From Thaumatotibia leucotreta (taxonomy: Eukaryota; Arthropoda; Insecta; Lepidoptera; Tortricidae), in the NCBI GenBank assembly GCA_025490895.1, contig JALPQI010030763.1, forward strand, positions 1 through 64,000: DNA of 64,000 nt. Direction: 5' to 3'. Position numbers and translations under genes: made by a program. The notes beneath the pieces were generated by a model. The model made no database searches and was not told the origin of the DNA. It saw nothing but the letters and a program-made list of their open reading frames with translations. Numbering within the stretch: the first letter of the stretch is position 1; each line of letters begins with the position of its first letter. This document shows positions 22,212-33,730 of this stretch, one piece after another.

Positions 22212-24474
22212 TACGAGAACGTATACTTAGTATGTATGTATTGCATACTAATATTCGTTGGAGTAATGATGTTCTATATTCCATAACCTAGCAATAACAT
22301 TTATGTTCCTTTCCTGGAACTTCTGGAATAATGTTCCATTTTACTTTGACTTTGCTGGTTTGTAGGACAATGCAAAATTAGTCAGTATCAATTTATCTTA
22401 TTCCATTGACTTAAGGTGCATAATTGTGTACATATTCTGTCCTTCGATACAAGTACAGACTTCGCTTTGAACCAGTTAGCGTTCACTCTCTTCAGGAGAC
22501 TTGTAGGACGAATATTAAACTTAAGGAAAAGGAACTACAGTTTGGATTTAAATACTATAAGGAAGGTTCATAAATAATCATAACATTTGATAAATAAATA
22601 CATTTTGACTATATTAATTATAGGTATCAACGCCGTACATATTATAGAGTCACTGAAGATGACAATTTAATGTTATTGCACAGTATAGTAGAGATTAAAA
22701 CTAGTATATTTGCAAATATTATACGCAATTAATAAAAAGGGAAAAAAATATCAAAACCATCAATCAGAACAAATCGCATGCAAATATTTTGCATAAGCAG
22801 CTTGTGCACCAATAATAAAAAATAATAACAAACATTTATTTCAGACTAATTACAGTCCATAGGTATTAGTAGAAATTATGCTTACAGTAAATTATTTAAA
22901 ATATACATGATCAATGTAGCATGTATTTTTGCAATCTGCATGGTCAAAGACTATACACATACAAAAGTAATACGGTTTTCAATTTCAAGCCTTTACAGAC
23001 CTGACTCAATATGTTGTTGCACCATACATATAAACATGATCCGTCTAGACATAAGTTTCTTCTGTACCTATAGCTGCAAAAAAGGTTCCGAAACCCAAAA
23101 GCAAACCGCAAGTGGCAGCCAAATATTTTGATCGAAAAATATCCAGTTTTCCTTAAAGCGGTACTGTTCATAGGCTGTTTTAAACCTGAGCTGCATACGT
23201 CTGGACTCGAGTTCAAATTAGGCAGCATTCAACTCACCATGCACCCATTCAGCGCCTTTAGGCTCCGTTACAGACTCAGTTATTCCGCTATACAACCTAC
23301 AACTCCAGTACAGCAACAAATACAACTTTATTCCAAAAGGCATAAGACTACTTTCCATCATGTGTTACTCAACACGTGTTGCCAACCGTACGCTTTGAAC
23401 GAATCGCCCTCGAATCGGATTTACGTCGAGCACTGTAACAAATTCCAGCGAAACATTTTATCGCGTTAACCCTTGTTCCGGCGAACACCAACTTTTTTAA
23501 TATCGGACGCGTCGAATTTAATTTTTCCAGCCAGAATCTCAACTGCAAATGTCCCTCATCAATCTACAGACATTCCGCCCACCACAGACATTCCTCCCAC
23601 CACAGACCTCTCATTATTAACTACCCTCGAATGAGCTGTCAAAATAATAAGACGCGGCATAAATTTCGCGTCTCGACCGCCATTTTGCTTTGAATTTATG
23701 TATTGTAATCCTCCCAATTACTCAGCTGCAACCCGGCTGATGTCGAATCATATTTCTGCGGATCCCTTTGAATCGCTTCCCGAGTTTGATTGTTAGGGCG
23801 CTATTTAACATGCTCTAAAATTTAGGCAATCTCTGAAATTGGGAGAAAGGCATAATGTATAGGAATGGTGAAAATTCAATTTGAGGCCAGGCGTCTCACA
23901 TGAGTAATAAAATATTAATGTGATAAATAATGGCTTTTCACGGTTACCTATCTATCCTATATAAATTGGCTTAAAAATATCCATGTACGTTTTTGTACAC
24001 AGAACGGACAACATCCGTAAATATCAGATAAGGGAAGGTTTAAAAAATTAGGAGGTACCTATATTCAAAGTTTAAGCATATGATTTGAAATAATACCTTA
24101 ATATCGTCCACGTTAGTTGGAGTAAACGAGATGTACTCGTAAAAGAGCAAGCAGAGTAATTAAGAGCGAGGGAAATAAAGGTCAAAACAAAATTGTAACG
24201 AAATAATTTTGTACATTTATTTACACGGATCTTCTAGGCACCTAAATTAACCGAAACGGATACACAGTGAAAAGCTTACCTATGTCATTTTGACATTATG
24301 ATGGGTTTAATTTTAGCTGACTAGTCGAAAATATAATGTAATTTCTGACAACAAATAAATAGTTTATCTTGAAACAAAATCAGTGCTGAGAATTTAGGCG
24401 TTACGTTCATACCATTTCATACAATTTTACTCTGGCTGATCTTTCTGTACAAGGTGTGAGATTGTACAATATAG
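22212..24474. other. Intron 2, unassigned stretch with a small minisatellite
   Basis: No gene recognised. At about 23570-23607 ACAGACATTCCGCCCACC is repeated with one change (18-base unit, two and a half copies). The 23128-23469 frame (113 codons) has no recognisable domain and no matching splice signals in the gene's phase. Confidence 0.4.
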
Positions 24475-24700
24475 TACATTACGACACAAGTGCGAAAAAT
24501 ATGAAATTCGAAACGAGTGGCGTTGTTTTAAAACACGGGAATGTTTTAAATCGACACGAGTTACGAATTTCGTTTTTGCTCGTGTCTCGTACGACGTTTT
24601 TTGTGCAGATGGCCCTCCGAAGTTTTTGACCTGACGTAAAATGACACACTTCTCGCACTAGAGTCTAAAAAAGGCACCATCTGTACTAAAAAAACTATTT
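24475..24700. repeat. Interspersed repeat, copy 2 (longer)
   Basis: Contains a near-palindromic front part (AATTCGAAACGAGTGGCG ... CGACACGAGTTACGAATT) followed by TCGTACGACGTTTTTTGTG, CAGATGGCCCTCCGAAG and GGCACCATCTGTACT. The second half matches 4735-4870. Confidence 0.75.
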
Positions 24701-25864
24701 TACTGAGTTTCGTAAAATTTGATGATTACAATGAGGCGAAATGTACAAAGCTTAGCCTTATGGACGCACTTGTTACATAAAATTAGTAGACTGTAATTAG
24801 GTACTTCACCCTCTCGTAGGGTAAAACGTGCCTTTTCTGAATAGTTGTGTCTAAATTATATTATTTACTATATTCCTCATACGAATCTGAAACTAACGTC
24901 GAATAGGCTTCCTCTCTCTTCAGCCGACAAAGTTGTGGGTAGTCGACTATCCGCACCGGGAGTGTTGAACTTCGAACAATGCAGGCGACGAATGCATTTT
25001 GTGCATTGCTTAGAACTCAGACTTATCCGTTTTGTGCATGTACATCGATTCCGCGCAGTACCCACAATGCCTTGCAAGCCTATTGTATATTTTCTGACAC
25101 TAAAGCTGCAAGCGAGCCATGGAGACATTTTAGGGGTAGGTAAAGTTAACGGATCGTATCTGAAACACTAACTGTGACTTAAAAAGCTTAAAAAATAACT
25201 ACCTAGCTTCACCATTATTGAAACCTCTTTTTCAAGTTTTTGCATATTGCTAAACTTATGCTAAACAATATTCAATATCGCTACGTAAGGTAATCGATAA
25301 AAGCCTTAGCACTCAACGTAATAACAGACCTACTACATTATCATAGATCAACGCTGACTGACACGTACAGTCAACGACAAGGATATAAGGATAAGATGCC
25401 AAGAAATATCAATACATAATCCTTTTTTCAAGGAAACAAAATCCTGTAAACATATTTATAGTGTCTTATTTAACCACACTGATATTTTTGACGCCAAATG
25501 TATTACGATCATTAGTGAAAACTTGAAAGAGTAAAACAGAAGGACATAACCCAGTGTTAGCCGTTTCTGAATTGAGTAGTACCTTTGCACTGTGCTGTCT
25601 CCCCCTTTTTGGCAAATTTAGCGTATAAAGACAATAGGTTAAGCTAAGAGGGGGATGCTTAACAGGGTGTCGGGGTAACAATAGACCCTTGCGCTGCAAA
25701 AAGAGGGTAAAGATGGGAAGGAGGAACTGCAAAAACGGCCACAATGTCATCTTGTCTGAAGAAACCCGTATGAAGCAGATTCTTTTATATGGAAACTCTG
25801 TTTTAGTGATGACTTGACCAATGTAAAACATTAAATTTGTTTACTCATCCTAAATGAGATGTGT
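24700..25864. other. Intron 2, unassigned stretch
   Basis: No exon or element recognised; frames at 24845-25171 and 25466-25831 show no known domain. Confidence 0.4.
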
Positions 25865-26010
25865 GTTAGCCGTGCAGTGGTGTCAGTTAGAATATGCTTG
25901 TGACTACCCCAACACTTCCCGATGGTGTCGTTAGAAAAATTCAACTGTCAGACCATTTATTTAATTGAAGATTGATGACAGCAACAGCATCAACAAAATA
26001 ATGAATTAAT
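25865..26010. repeat. Interspersed repeat related to 6000-6310
   Basis: Shares GTGACTACCCCAACACTTCC, GGTGTCGTTAGA and GAAGATTGATGACAGCA with the copy in intron 1. Confidence 0.5.
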
Positions 26011-26052
26011 TACAAAAAAAACTTCTAATCATATCTATAATCAGCTCGACGA

Positions 26053-26150
26053 GCCTTGATCCCTATGACAGCTGTCAATTCCATACATTATCTGTCAACA
26101 AATTGTTGACAAGTAATGTATTGAACTGACAGCTGTCACAGGGATCAAGG
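26053..26150. mobile_element. Hairpin element, copy 1
   Basis: CCTTGATCCCTATGACAGCT pairs with AGCTGTCACAGGGATCAAGG, and inside it TACATTATCTGTCAACAA pairs with TTGTTGACAAGTAATGTA. Almost no loop. Same family as 39747-39840. Confidence 0.8.
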
Positions 26151-26483
26151 TTCCCCGGGCCGGCTATAACTTCCCCAAATTTAACCCGGATTCTGACTTA
26201 CAGTGTCGTGTTTAATGTCCTAAAGATTTGATAAATCAAGTGAGGGAATGTTGTTTCACGGAATTTGGAAACTTCGTTGTTCCAAGGAGTGACCTTTTAC
26301 CAAACGGCCCTGAAAACGATCGAGAGTTCCTATTGGCTGGACGAGCAAGGGTAAAATTTAACCAATTTAATATGACCTTGAGTTCTGGTGATTGAGGAAA
26401 TAATCTCTAGAGGGTTATAAAACGTTTACGTTGAGATCCATTTTATTGATGAAGTATGAAGATTATATTAATTATTTAGGTAC

Positions 26484-26510
26484 TAATGACAGTAATGACA
26501 GTAATGACAA
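26484..26510. repeat. Three copies of a 9-base unit
   Basis: ATGACAGTA repeated about three times before diverging to ATGACAATC. Confidence 0.6.
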
Positions 26511-28640
26511 TCAAAATAGTTGTAACAAGCAATGAATTTCAATAGCTGCAGAATTGCATACCTAGTTCATGAATTAATTTATTTCTGAAAATGGGAACGC
26601 ATTCAAGTGCAAATAAATAAATAACTGTGTTTATCAATTTTACGAAATATATTATGCTAAAAAATTCAAAATTTGATTGAAGAACATTTTAAATCTAAAT
26701 AGTATAATGTTCACAAGCAAATACGTAGATTTACAATAAATTGCAAATAAGGGTGCAGAGGGCTGAATTCTGAGATGACCTGTTTAGATGCTACGTTTTT
26801 TATGGAAAAAATCACATCAAATAATCAGATACCCAAATGGAAACTTGTTAATGGGACTTTGTTTTTGTAGAAAGAAAGACGAGGCTAGCCAGTCTTCGAC
26901 TTGGCCTGGGTTCAGTCGCCGTACCATGAGTTGGGTCAGTTGATGTATTATTGGAGCAATCGCTAAAGTAAACGTTATTTGCCAACTTGTAGTTAGCACC
27001 AGCACCGTCCAGTGTCCATTTCTAGTCACTAGGTAAGCCGTAGCAACGAAATAGGTCTCCAATCAACCCAATTTCAGATCGACCGTGATAGCCGTGACCC
27101 GTGTTACACGACCTTTCACATAAGTAATACAAAAACACTACACACGGTTAATCCTAGGGTCACGACTGTTTCAAGGTTAGAACTTAGGCATTTAAATTAG
27201 GTACGTTATTACTTTGACATAAAATGTTTCCAGATTTATTAGGGACTAGCTTTTCGTCCGCGACTTCGTCCATCTCTAATAAGGTTTTCATACAATGTTT
27301 GACTACCTATTTCATCTTCTTAAATGATTTTCAATGTGTCTCCGATTTAAAATTTGATTTATGGTAAAAACGAAATTAGAAAAATATCACTTAAATATGT
27401 ACAAGTTTTACATAAAGACGTTCAAACCCGATTTAAACATTTCTTATGCAATCGCAATGTTTATACTAAACTTTAACTTTTAACTTCAAAATTACGCCAT
27501 TTTCGTAAAAACTTAAAGCCTCTTTTCAGACCCCTTAAATATTTTTTTTAATGCTTCTTATGTGTACTTACAAAATTGTATTATCTACTTACGTCATTCT
27601 GTAAAAAAATAATTTCATCGTTTATGTAATTTTGTTATGGGCTTTTATTATAACAATAAACTCGATGTTTTGATCTCTCGATTATTTGTCTCTTCCTGGA
27701 TTATTGGCCATAAAATTCTAGCATTATTTATTACAACAAGGTATTGCCTGCCTGAGTCACTAAACGGCCTCACTTCGTTCATTTATCTAAATCACACTCG
27801 ACACACATCCCCTTGTTTCCTTGTAGGTATTAATAAATGCCAACCTAACTTAGTTTCACAGTCACGAACTGAAAAGCAATATTTCCGTACATGTTCTGGC
27901 AAAACAAGCAAGTAATATAGGCACGTTAGTTCGAAACGCTCCAAATAAGAGGCATGAGTAAAATAATGATTTGTTTTACGATCTCAAAGAAATGCGGAAT
28001 CCAATAACAGGGTTATCAGGTGGAAAATTCTCTTTATTCGTTAATGGCCGCCATTTTCTCGCGATCGCGATGTCATAATGGGGTCTGATTCGATCCATTC
28101 GTGGGATCGGTTTCATGCGTGCTGACCATCAATATCCATCACGAATCACAGATTGAACTAAATGTAACTAACAGCAACAGCTTCCTGTAATGTTCGAAAA
28201 AAAAACATAACTACAGACTTAATATGTTTGCATGTCTACGATGACACTAGACTCTGTTCCCATGGGAATCAAAATTTTTTAGGTTGATCAAAATGTTCAC
28301 CTTGGTCAATGGTTTGTCTGTGTAGACTTCTAACGAAAATCATACTCAGGAATCTAAGGATCATACGAAATCTTAGACAGACAATTTAGATTTTTAAAAC
28401 ACTATAATATAATTATGAAAAATAAGCATTACGGTTAGAAGATACATTATGATCTATGGATGCTAACTCCAGTAGTATCAAATGGCATAACAGTGAACAA
28501 AAAATGCAAACCATAAAAAATCACATTTGGTCCACTTCCTCGGCATACAATTATTTGTAGTTTCGCTCGAGCTACGCATAATTTCAACCTTAGGTATCGA
28601 TAAACAGACATTTCCACTTGAACAGAATGATTAGAACAAA
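26511..28640. other. Intron 2, mostly unassigned
   Basis: No gene recognised. At 27243-27290 GGGACTAGCTTTTCGTCCGC and GACTTCGTCC match the start of a repeat very common in Lepidoptera (cf. 53759-53930), here apparently only a stub. Confidence 0.4.
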
Positions 28641-28644
28641 TAAC

Positions 28645-28945
28645 ATTGGAATATGTTTTCAAATTTACAAAGGAATATGCTAGATCGACAAAATCATCTT
28701 GCTCTTGCTGCATGCACAAAACAAAATACTTTTTTTGCAGACTAATAAATAGATTTTTGCAGACTTAGTAAATATTAATTTGAAAACATATTCAATAGTT
28801 ATTTGTTCTAAGTATTCTTATCCAATAGCATGGCCCCTTGAATAAGAATACTGAGAAGACATGACAATTGAATATGTTTTCAAATTCACAAAGGAATTAT
28901 GCTAGATCGACAAAATCGTCTTGCTGCATGCACAAATCAAATACT
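28645..28945. repeat. Local direct duplication with an inverted arm between
   Basis: AATATGTTTTCAAATTTACA followed by AGGAATATGCTAGATCGACA and CTTGCTGCATGCACAAA recurs at about 28871-28938 with a few changes. Between them, 28777-28808 is the reverse complement of GAACAAATAACATTGGAATATG and the following bases. Confidence 0.75.
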
Positions 28946-29008
28946 CGTATGAACATTCTTACTGACCATACGTAAACCTTATTATAATTCAATAAAGTCT
29001 ACAATTGA

Positions 29009-29100
29009 TCAGCTAACTGCCAACGATGGCACGTGACAGCTTCAACGGGACATGGCAGAGCATTAATTAGAGATTTGGCGCCACTTTGATTTGATTAGAA
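29009..29100. repeat. Direct repeat flanking the nested composite, left copy
   Basis: GGCAGAGCATTAATTAGAGA and TTTGGCGCC, with the preceding GGCACGTGACAGCTT, match 33731-33812 in the same orientation on the far side of the 29.3-33.3 kb composite. Confidence 0.75.
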
Positions 29101-29298
29101 GATTAGATTGGTTACTGCGTATTGATTTTGTTGTTCTTGTATTATCAGTTATGAATCAACTTCTTAATCAGTTATGAATCAATATTTTGTATCCAGTTGA
29201 TTTGCTTAAAAAATTAAAACTTCGCGCAGGAGCTCCTTCTTAAGGTTGTACTATAATAACTTGATTACTTGTACATTTTATGTATTTGGGTGAATCAA

Positions 29299-29356
29299 CT
29301 TTTTTCTGTCTGTTATTGCCATGGTTACGGTCACCTGAGTCACGCTGGTTTTATGC
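29299..29356. repeat. Left arm of the inverted repeat enclosing the LINE composite
   Basis: CTTTTTTCTGTCTGTTATTG, CCATGGTTACGGTCACCTGA and GTCACGCTGGTTTTATGCA are the reverse complement of 33103-33147 joined to 33315-33332. About 58 bases with roughly five differences. Confidence 0.85.
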
Positions 29357-29473
29357 AAAATTATACTTCTTAATTTATGCAAACATGCTTGTAAATGGCC
29401 CGTCAAGTAAAAGGGTTTATTAACACCAGAAAAATGCATATTTGCATAGTTTAAGTGTCATAATTTTTTACTA

Positions 29474-32314
29474 TTGCACCAAAATATCGCGGGGTTGTTA
29501 AACAAAAGAGATCTTTTAGAAATAACATTAAAAGACTTAGACCATGACGGCAAATTTATCGATTTTTTATGTCTCTCTGAAACATTTGTGAAATTCGGTG
29601 ATGAGGCCAATATAAATATTACCGGCTTTAAACTTGCAGATTGTTTTTCGAGAAACAGAAGAAGAGGTGGCACTTGCATACTGTGTAGAGAGTATTTAGA
29701 AGTGAAACCACTTAAGTTTTTAAATGAACTTAAAGCAGAGTACCATTTTGAAATATGTGGAGTAAAAATTGTGGACATAAATTGTATAATTATCTGTGTC
29801 TATAGAATACCTAATACAAATCCTGAAATATTTTTAAAGAAACTAGATAGTCTGTTACGAATCACTAAGAAAAAAGCAGTTAACGTCATTATTTCTGGCG
29901 ATTTTAATATAAATTTGCTACAACCGACCAATTCGCGTTATGAATTTGAGAGAATTATCCAAAACCACAATTTTCATATCCATATAACAAAACCAACACG
30001 ATTAAATACGTGTATTGATCAAATCGTATCTAACATGTCTTACGCCATAGGTGAAGTTCTTCCCTTGGATCTCTCAGATCATAATACTGGACAGCTTCTT
30101 CGCATACCAGTACATGAAAAGCATATTCCTCCGTCTTTCAAATACATAAAGAAACGGGACTTTAACCAGGAGAATATTACAAAATTTTGTCAGTGCTTAG
30201 ATAGCCTGTCTTGGAATGAGGTTTATGCCGAAATAGATGTTGATACTGCATTTAATGAGTTTTATGAGATGTTTACCTTGCTTTTCAATTTATGCTTCCC
30301 AGTTACATTCGCGAAAGTAAGAAATTTAAATTCGAATAATAATACGAAATGGATAACAAAAGGTATAAGAAATGCCTTTAAAACTAAACGTAAATTAAGA
30401 TTCGTATATTACAAAGAAAAAACGCCTGAAAATAAATTAATGTATAATAGATATAGTAACCAGCTTAAGAAATGCATAACTGCATCTAGACGATTAGATA
30501 ATAAATCATTTATTAAAAAAAGTAAAAATGTCACTAAAGCGAGTTGGAAAGTCATAAACAAAGATACGGGAAAACATAATAATAGCAAAAAACATATTAA
30601 TAAAATTATTGTTAATGACAGGGTATTTGAGGGACCCGTCAATGTAGCTAATGCATTTAATGATTTCTTTATCAACAATACCAATAATTCTCCTCCAGAT
30701 TCTCACTTATTTCAATATAAATATCGTGTTACTAATAACTATGCCAATATGTTCCTCTCGCCTACAAGCGCAGGGGAGGTTTCTGAAATAGTAAAAAATC
30801 TAAATAGTACTAGGTCTGTTGGATATGATGACATTCCAACTGACATTCTAAAATTAACTAGAGAATTAATTGCCCCGGTGTTATCCTATTTAATAAATCT
30901 GTCATTTATACAAGGTACTTTTCCAGATAAACTAAAATTATCGATCGTTAAGCCTATCTTCAAGAAAGGGGACAAACTAAAAGCTGATAATTACAGACCA
31001 ATAACACTCGTTCCAATCCTAGCTAAAGTCTTAGAAAAAGCTATGCACAAAAGGTTAATGTCTTTTATAACTAAATACGAAATTTTAAGCGTACAACAAC
31101 ATGGCTTCCAAAAAGGAAAATCCACTACATTGGCTGGTTTTAACGTGATAAATAATATTATTAATAATGTAGATGAAGGCAGAAAAATAGTGTCAATCTT
31201 TTTCGACATGAGTAAGGCTTTCGATCGTGTTTCGCATGACCTCCTAGTTAAAAAATGTGAAGTTTATGGTTTAAGAGGGGTAGTCAAGAAATGGATTGAA
31301 AGCTATCTCACAAATCGCCTCCAAATGGTTGAAATTGGTAGTATAAATTACGAAAACATAGAGGAGAACTTCAAATCAGATACGAGATTTAATAGAGTGG
31401 GAGTTCCACAAGGGACGATTCTAGGTCCTCTTCTTTTCTTACTTTATGTGAATGATTTACCATCAATTACTGACTATGATTGTACACTATTTGCGGATGA
31501 TATATCGGTAGTTATCCCTGACAACAATGAACTGAACTTCAATGACACAATTAATAATACCATCGCTGATATAATACATTGGTTTACTGCGAATAATTTA
31601 CGAGCGAATATTGAAAAAACTAAATTCATTCAATTTATTAATCATAGGGGGAAGAAGGCTAATCTTAGTATTGCATACAATGACCACAGTTTAAAAGAGT
31701 GCGACAGTACCACTTTTCTTGGCTACGTGCTGGACGATCATTGTAGCTGGAAACTACATGTTGACAAGGTCTGCTCAAAAATTAATCGGTTTGCATTCGT
31801 CCTATGGCGATTAACAAGAGTAGCAGATAAAAAAACAGCCTTAAAAGCATACCACGGCTATGTTGCGTCTAACTTGCGATACGGTATAGTACTATGGGGA
31901 AATTCCGTACATATCCATCGTGCTTTTCTAGCGCAAAAACAATGCGTGAGAGCAATTGCCAATATTTACATACCAACGTCTTGCCAGGAATACTTTGTCA
32001 ACATGAAATTATTAACAGTTCACTCTTTATATATCTATGAAGTATGTATATTTGTAAAGTTGCACTATGAAATGTTTAAAAAGAAGAGTGATATAACTGT
32101 GATCAATACACGATATCCGGATAGGCTAGTGCTTCCAAAAATGAAAACTGCCATGAGGGGTAAACATTGTTATGCTATGTGTGTGAAGATATTTAATCAT
32201 TTACCAGAGCAATTCACTAAATTGCCGCTGAAACAATTTAGGCGGAAACTATTCACTTGGCTAGTTGGAAAATGTTTTTATAGTACAAATGAATATTTTG
32301 CATATAAAGTGTAG
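29474..32314 (+). CDS. Non-LTR retrotransposon ORF2: endonuclease and reverse transcriptase
   Basis: An open frame of 946 codons. Residues 1-205 are an apurinic-type (EEP) endonuclease: HQNIAGLLNK at the N-terminus, LSET about 34-37, GDFNIN 142-147 and SDHN 201-204. Residues about 485-760 are the RT: IVKPIFKKGD, DNYRPITLVP, FFDMSKAFDRVSHDLL (motif A, Asp 578), GVPQGTILGPLLFLLYVNDL (motif B), LFADDISVV (motif C) and FLGYVLDD (motif E). The C-terminus has W-G and F-R-R-K-L-F-T-W-L motifs of CR1/Jockey elements. The reading frame starts at a TTG; in-frame sequence back to a stop at 29447 has no ATG, so either the start is lost or a few N-terminal residues are missing. No ORF1. The 3' UTR runs to a (TTA)n tail at 32478-32511. 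All visible catalytic motifs are intact, so this is a young copy. Confidence 0.93.
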   Translation: MHQNIAGLLNKRDLLEITLKDLDHDGKFIDFLCLSETFVKFGDEANINITGFKLADCFSRNRRRGGTCILCREYLEVKPLKFLNELKAEYHFEICGVKIVDINCIIICVYRIPNTNPEIFLKKLDSLLRITKKKAVNVIISGDFNINLLQPTNSRYEFERIIQNHNFHIHITKPTRLNTCIDQIVSNMSYAIGEVLPLDLSDHNTGQLLRIPVHEKHIPPSFKYIKKRDFNQENITKFCQCLDSLSWNEVYAEIDVDTAFNEFYEMFTLLFNLCFPVTFAKVRNLNSNNNTKWITKGIRNAFKTKRKLRFVYYKEKTPENKLMYNRYSNQLKKCITASRRLDNKSFIKKSKNVTKASWKVINKDTGKHNNSKKHINKIIVNDRVFEGPVNVANAFNDFFINNTNNSPPDSHLFQYKYRVTNNYANMFLSPTSAGEVSEIVKNLNSTRSVGYDDIPTDILKLTRELIAPVLSYLINLSFIQGTFPDKLKLSIVKPIFKKGDKLKADNYRPITLVPILAKVLEKAMHKRLMSFITKYEILSVQQHGFQKGKSTTLAGFNVINNIINNVDEGRKIVSIFFDMSKAFDRVSHDLLVKKCEVYGLRGVVKKWIESYLTNRLQMVEIGSINYENIEENFKSDTRFNRVGVPQGTILGPLLFLLYVNDLPSITDYDCTLFADDISVVIPDNNELNFNDTINNTIADIIHWFTANNLRANIEKTKFIQFINHRGKKANLSIAYNDHSLKECDSTTFLGYVLDDHCSWKLHVDKVCSKINRFAFVLWRLTRVADKKTALKAYHGYVASNLRYGIVLWGNSVHIHRAFLAQKQCVRAIANIYIPTSCQEYFVNMKLLTVHSLYIYEVCIFVKLHYEMFKKKSDITVINTRYPDRLVLPKMKTAMRGKHCYAMCVKIFNHLPEQFTKLPLKQFRRKLFTWLVGKCFYSTNEYFAYKV

Positions 32315-32478
32315 CGTTGTAATATTTATAGTAATAGTAAGTTTAGTAATAGTAGTATAATTTAGCAAGTGAGCTATAAAAATGTAATTAACATTTGCAT
32401 GACTTATTTAAGTCTAGATATATGGACCTGTATTTTAGCTTAAGATCTTCTGTAAATACTATATCTACTGCAAATAAA

Positions 32479-32511
<33 letters not shown>
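32315..32511 (+). mobile_element. 3' UTR and (TTA)n tail of the 29474 LINE
   Basis: A short A+T-rich UTR with GTAATAGTAAGTTTAGTAAT, then GCAAATAAATATTTATT, an AATAAA signal running into (ATT)n. The tail marks the 3' end of the LINE. Confidence 0.8.
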
Positions 32512-32512
<1 letters not shown>

Positions 32513-33102
32513 GTTTGTATCTCCTTGAGGATCACGGGCTTACAAATCCCGGTTTTTTGATAGGCTTGCGCGGGGATACAGATCCAACACGTAGAGGCCC
32601 TTTGGAGAAATTTGCTGTGTTGTACACCTGCTGCAACCCATTCACGGGCACAAATACATATCCGTAAACCGGTCCCAGCAGGCGTATAGAGACTATTGAG
32701 AAGGAAAGGAAAAGACTAATGGGCTATGGTGATGGAGGATGGATGGATCAGAGATGGAACTATAGAAAAGAGGTCCGGACACCTGCCATAACAATGATTT
32801 ATCTTTGCTATCGAGGCAGGCGGTGACTCGCCGCCGACTAGATGGGCCCCCGTAAATGCCGTCACAAGAGACAGCCAGGGGCAACACCGGTGTAGGCGGC
32901 TCAGGAGTGTAGAGAGGTGTACACCGCTTTCTGCGCAGTGGCTTGACAGCCGCTGCACCAACTCGCGACTTACGCAAATTTACACTTCCACCCCTGGAGC
33001 GTATAGCTCTGACGACTCCTCTCTGGACGGCCAGTTAAGGCAAGCCAGAGCTGAGAGTCCTTCGGGTCGGTTATTATTATTATTATTATATTATTATTAT
33101 TA
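32512..33102 (+). mobile_element. 5'-truncated LINE fragment with (TTA)n tail
   Basis: Moderately G+C-rich, no intact coding frame. Ends GAGTCCTTCGGGTCGG then (TTA)n with one break at 33073-33102. It joins the (TTA)n tail of the upstream LINE directly. Probably the 3' UTR of another non-LTR family; coding parts are lost, so the clade cannot be given. Confidence 0.6.
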
Positions 33103-33332
33103 ATTATGCAAAAAACCAGCGTGACTCAGGCGACCGTAACCATGGTATAGTTCGGGAAATATTATTTGACCGATTATTATCTTACTAACGACCTTTTGTT
33201 TTGCATCATTAACAATCAAAAGTGCTAGACTGCTGATTGTCTAGTAAGTGTTAACGCAAAACAAAAGGTCGTAAGTAAGATAACAGTCGGTCAAATAATA
33301 TTTCCCGAACTATAATAACAGGCAGAAAAAAG
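33103..33332. repeat. Right arm of the enclosing inverted repeat, split by a MITE
   Basis: TGCAAAAAACCAGCGTGACT, CAGGCGACCGTAACCATGG then, after the MITE, ATAACAGGCAGAAAAAAG. Deleting 33148-33314 leaves CCATGGTAATAACAG, which pairs with CTGTTATTGCCATGG of the left arm with one mismatch. Confidence 0.85.
33148..33312. mobile_element. Palindromic MITE with TA target duplication
   Basis: TAGTTCGGGAAATATTATTT, GACCGATTATTATCTTACTA and ACGACCTTTTGTTTTGC on the left pair with the right arm ending AATATTTCCCGAACTA, with about four differences over 60 bases. TA stands on each side (33146-33147, 33313-33314). The loop is about 50 bases. TA duplication fits the Tc1/mariner superfamily. Confidence 0.85.
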
Positions 33333-33730
33333 CATTTTGTAATAGGAGTCATTTCTCCGTGTAAATATGTATGTCTCAAGTTTTATTTTATATGAAATAT
33401 ATATTATTTAAGATGCTCAGGTTTTGCAGACTTAGTACATTGCTAGACGTCCACAATATTTTTGATACTTCCATATTATTATCTCTTTGTTCACAGATTC
33501 TCTAAGACTGATATATTTTAAATGAAATAAATCCAAACCAAAATGGAAGCTCCTAGTCAGTTTATTTCGAAGAATGTTAAGGCAATGGCCGCATTCGTAT
33601 CCAAAAAACATGAGGTCTAAAATTATACAAATCCAAATCACTTTGCTGGAGCGTTCTGTGAATCTCCAACTACATCAAAATGACTGTCATAAGTTAGATC
33701 TTATGTCATTGAAATAAGGTTCACCAAAGG

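Noticed and set aside
23128..23469. 113-codon frame as a host exon
   Set aside because: No acceptor/donor pair in suitable phase and no domain; intron 2 already joins exons 2 and 3 into a complete Ig domain.
32693..32977. 94- and 81-codon minus-strand frames
   Set aside because: Shadow frames in the G+C-rich 3' part of a truncated LINE on the other strand.
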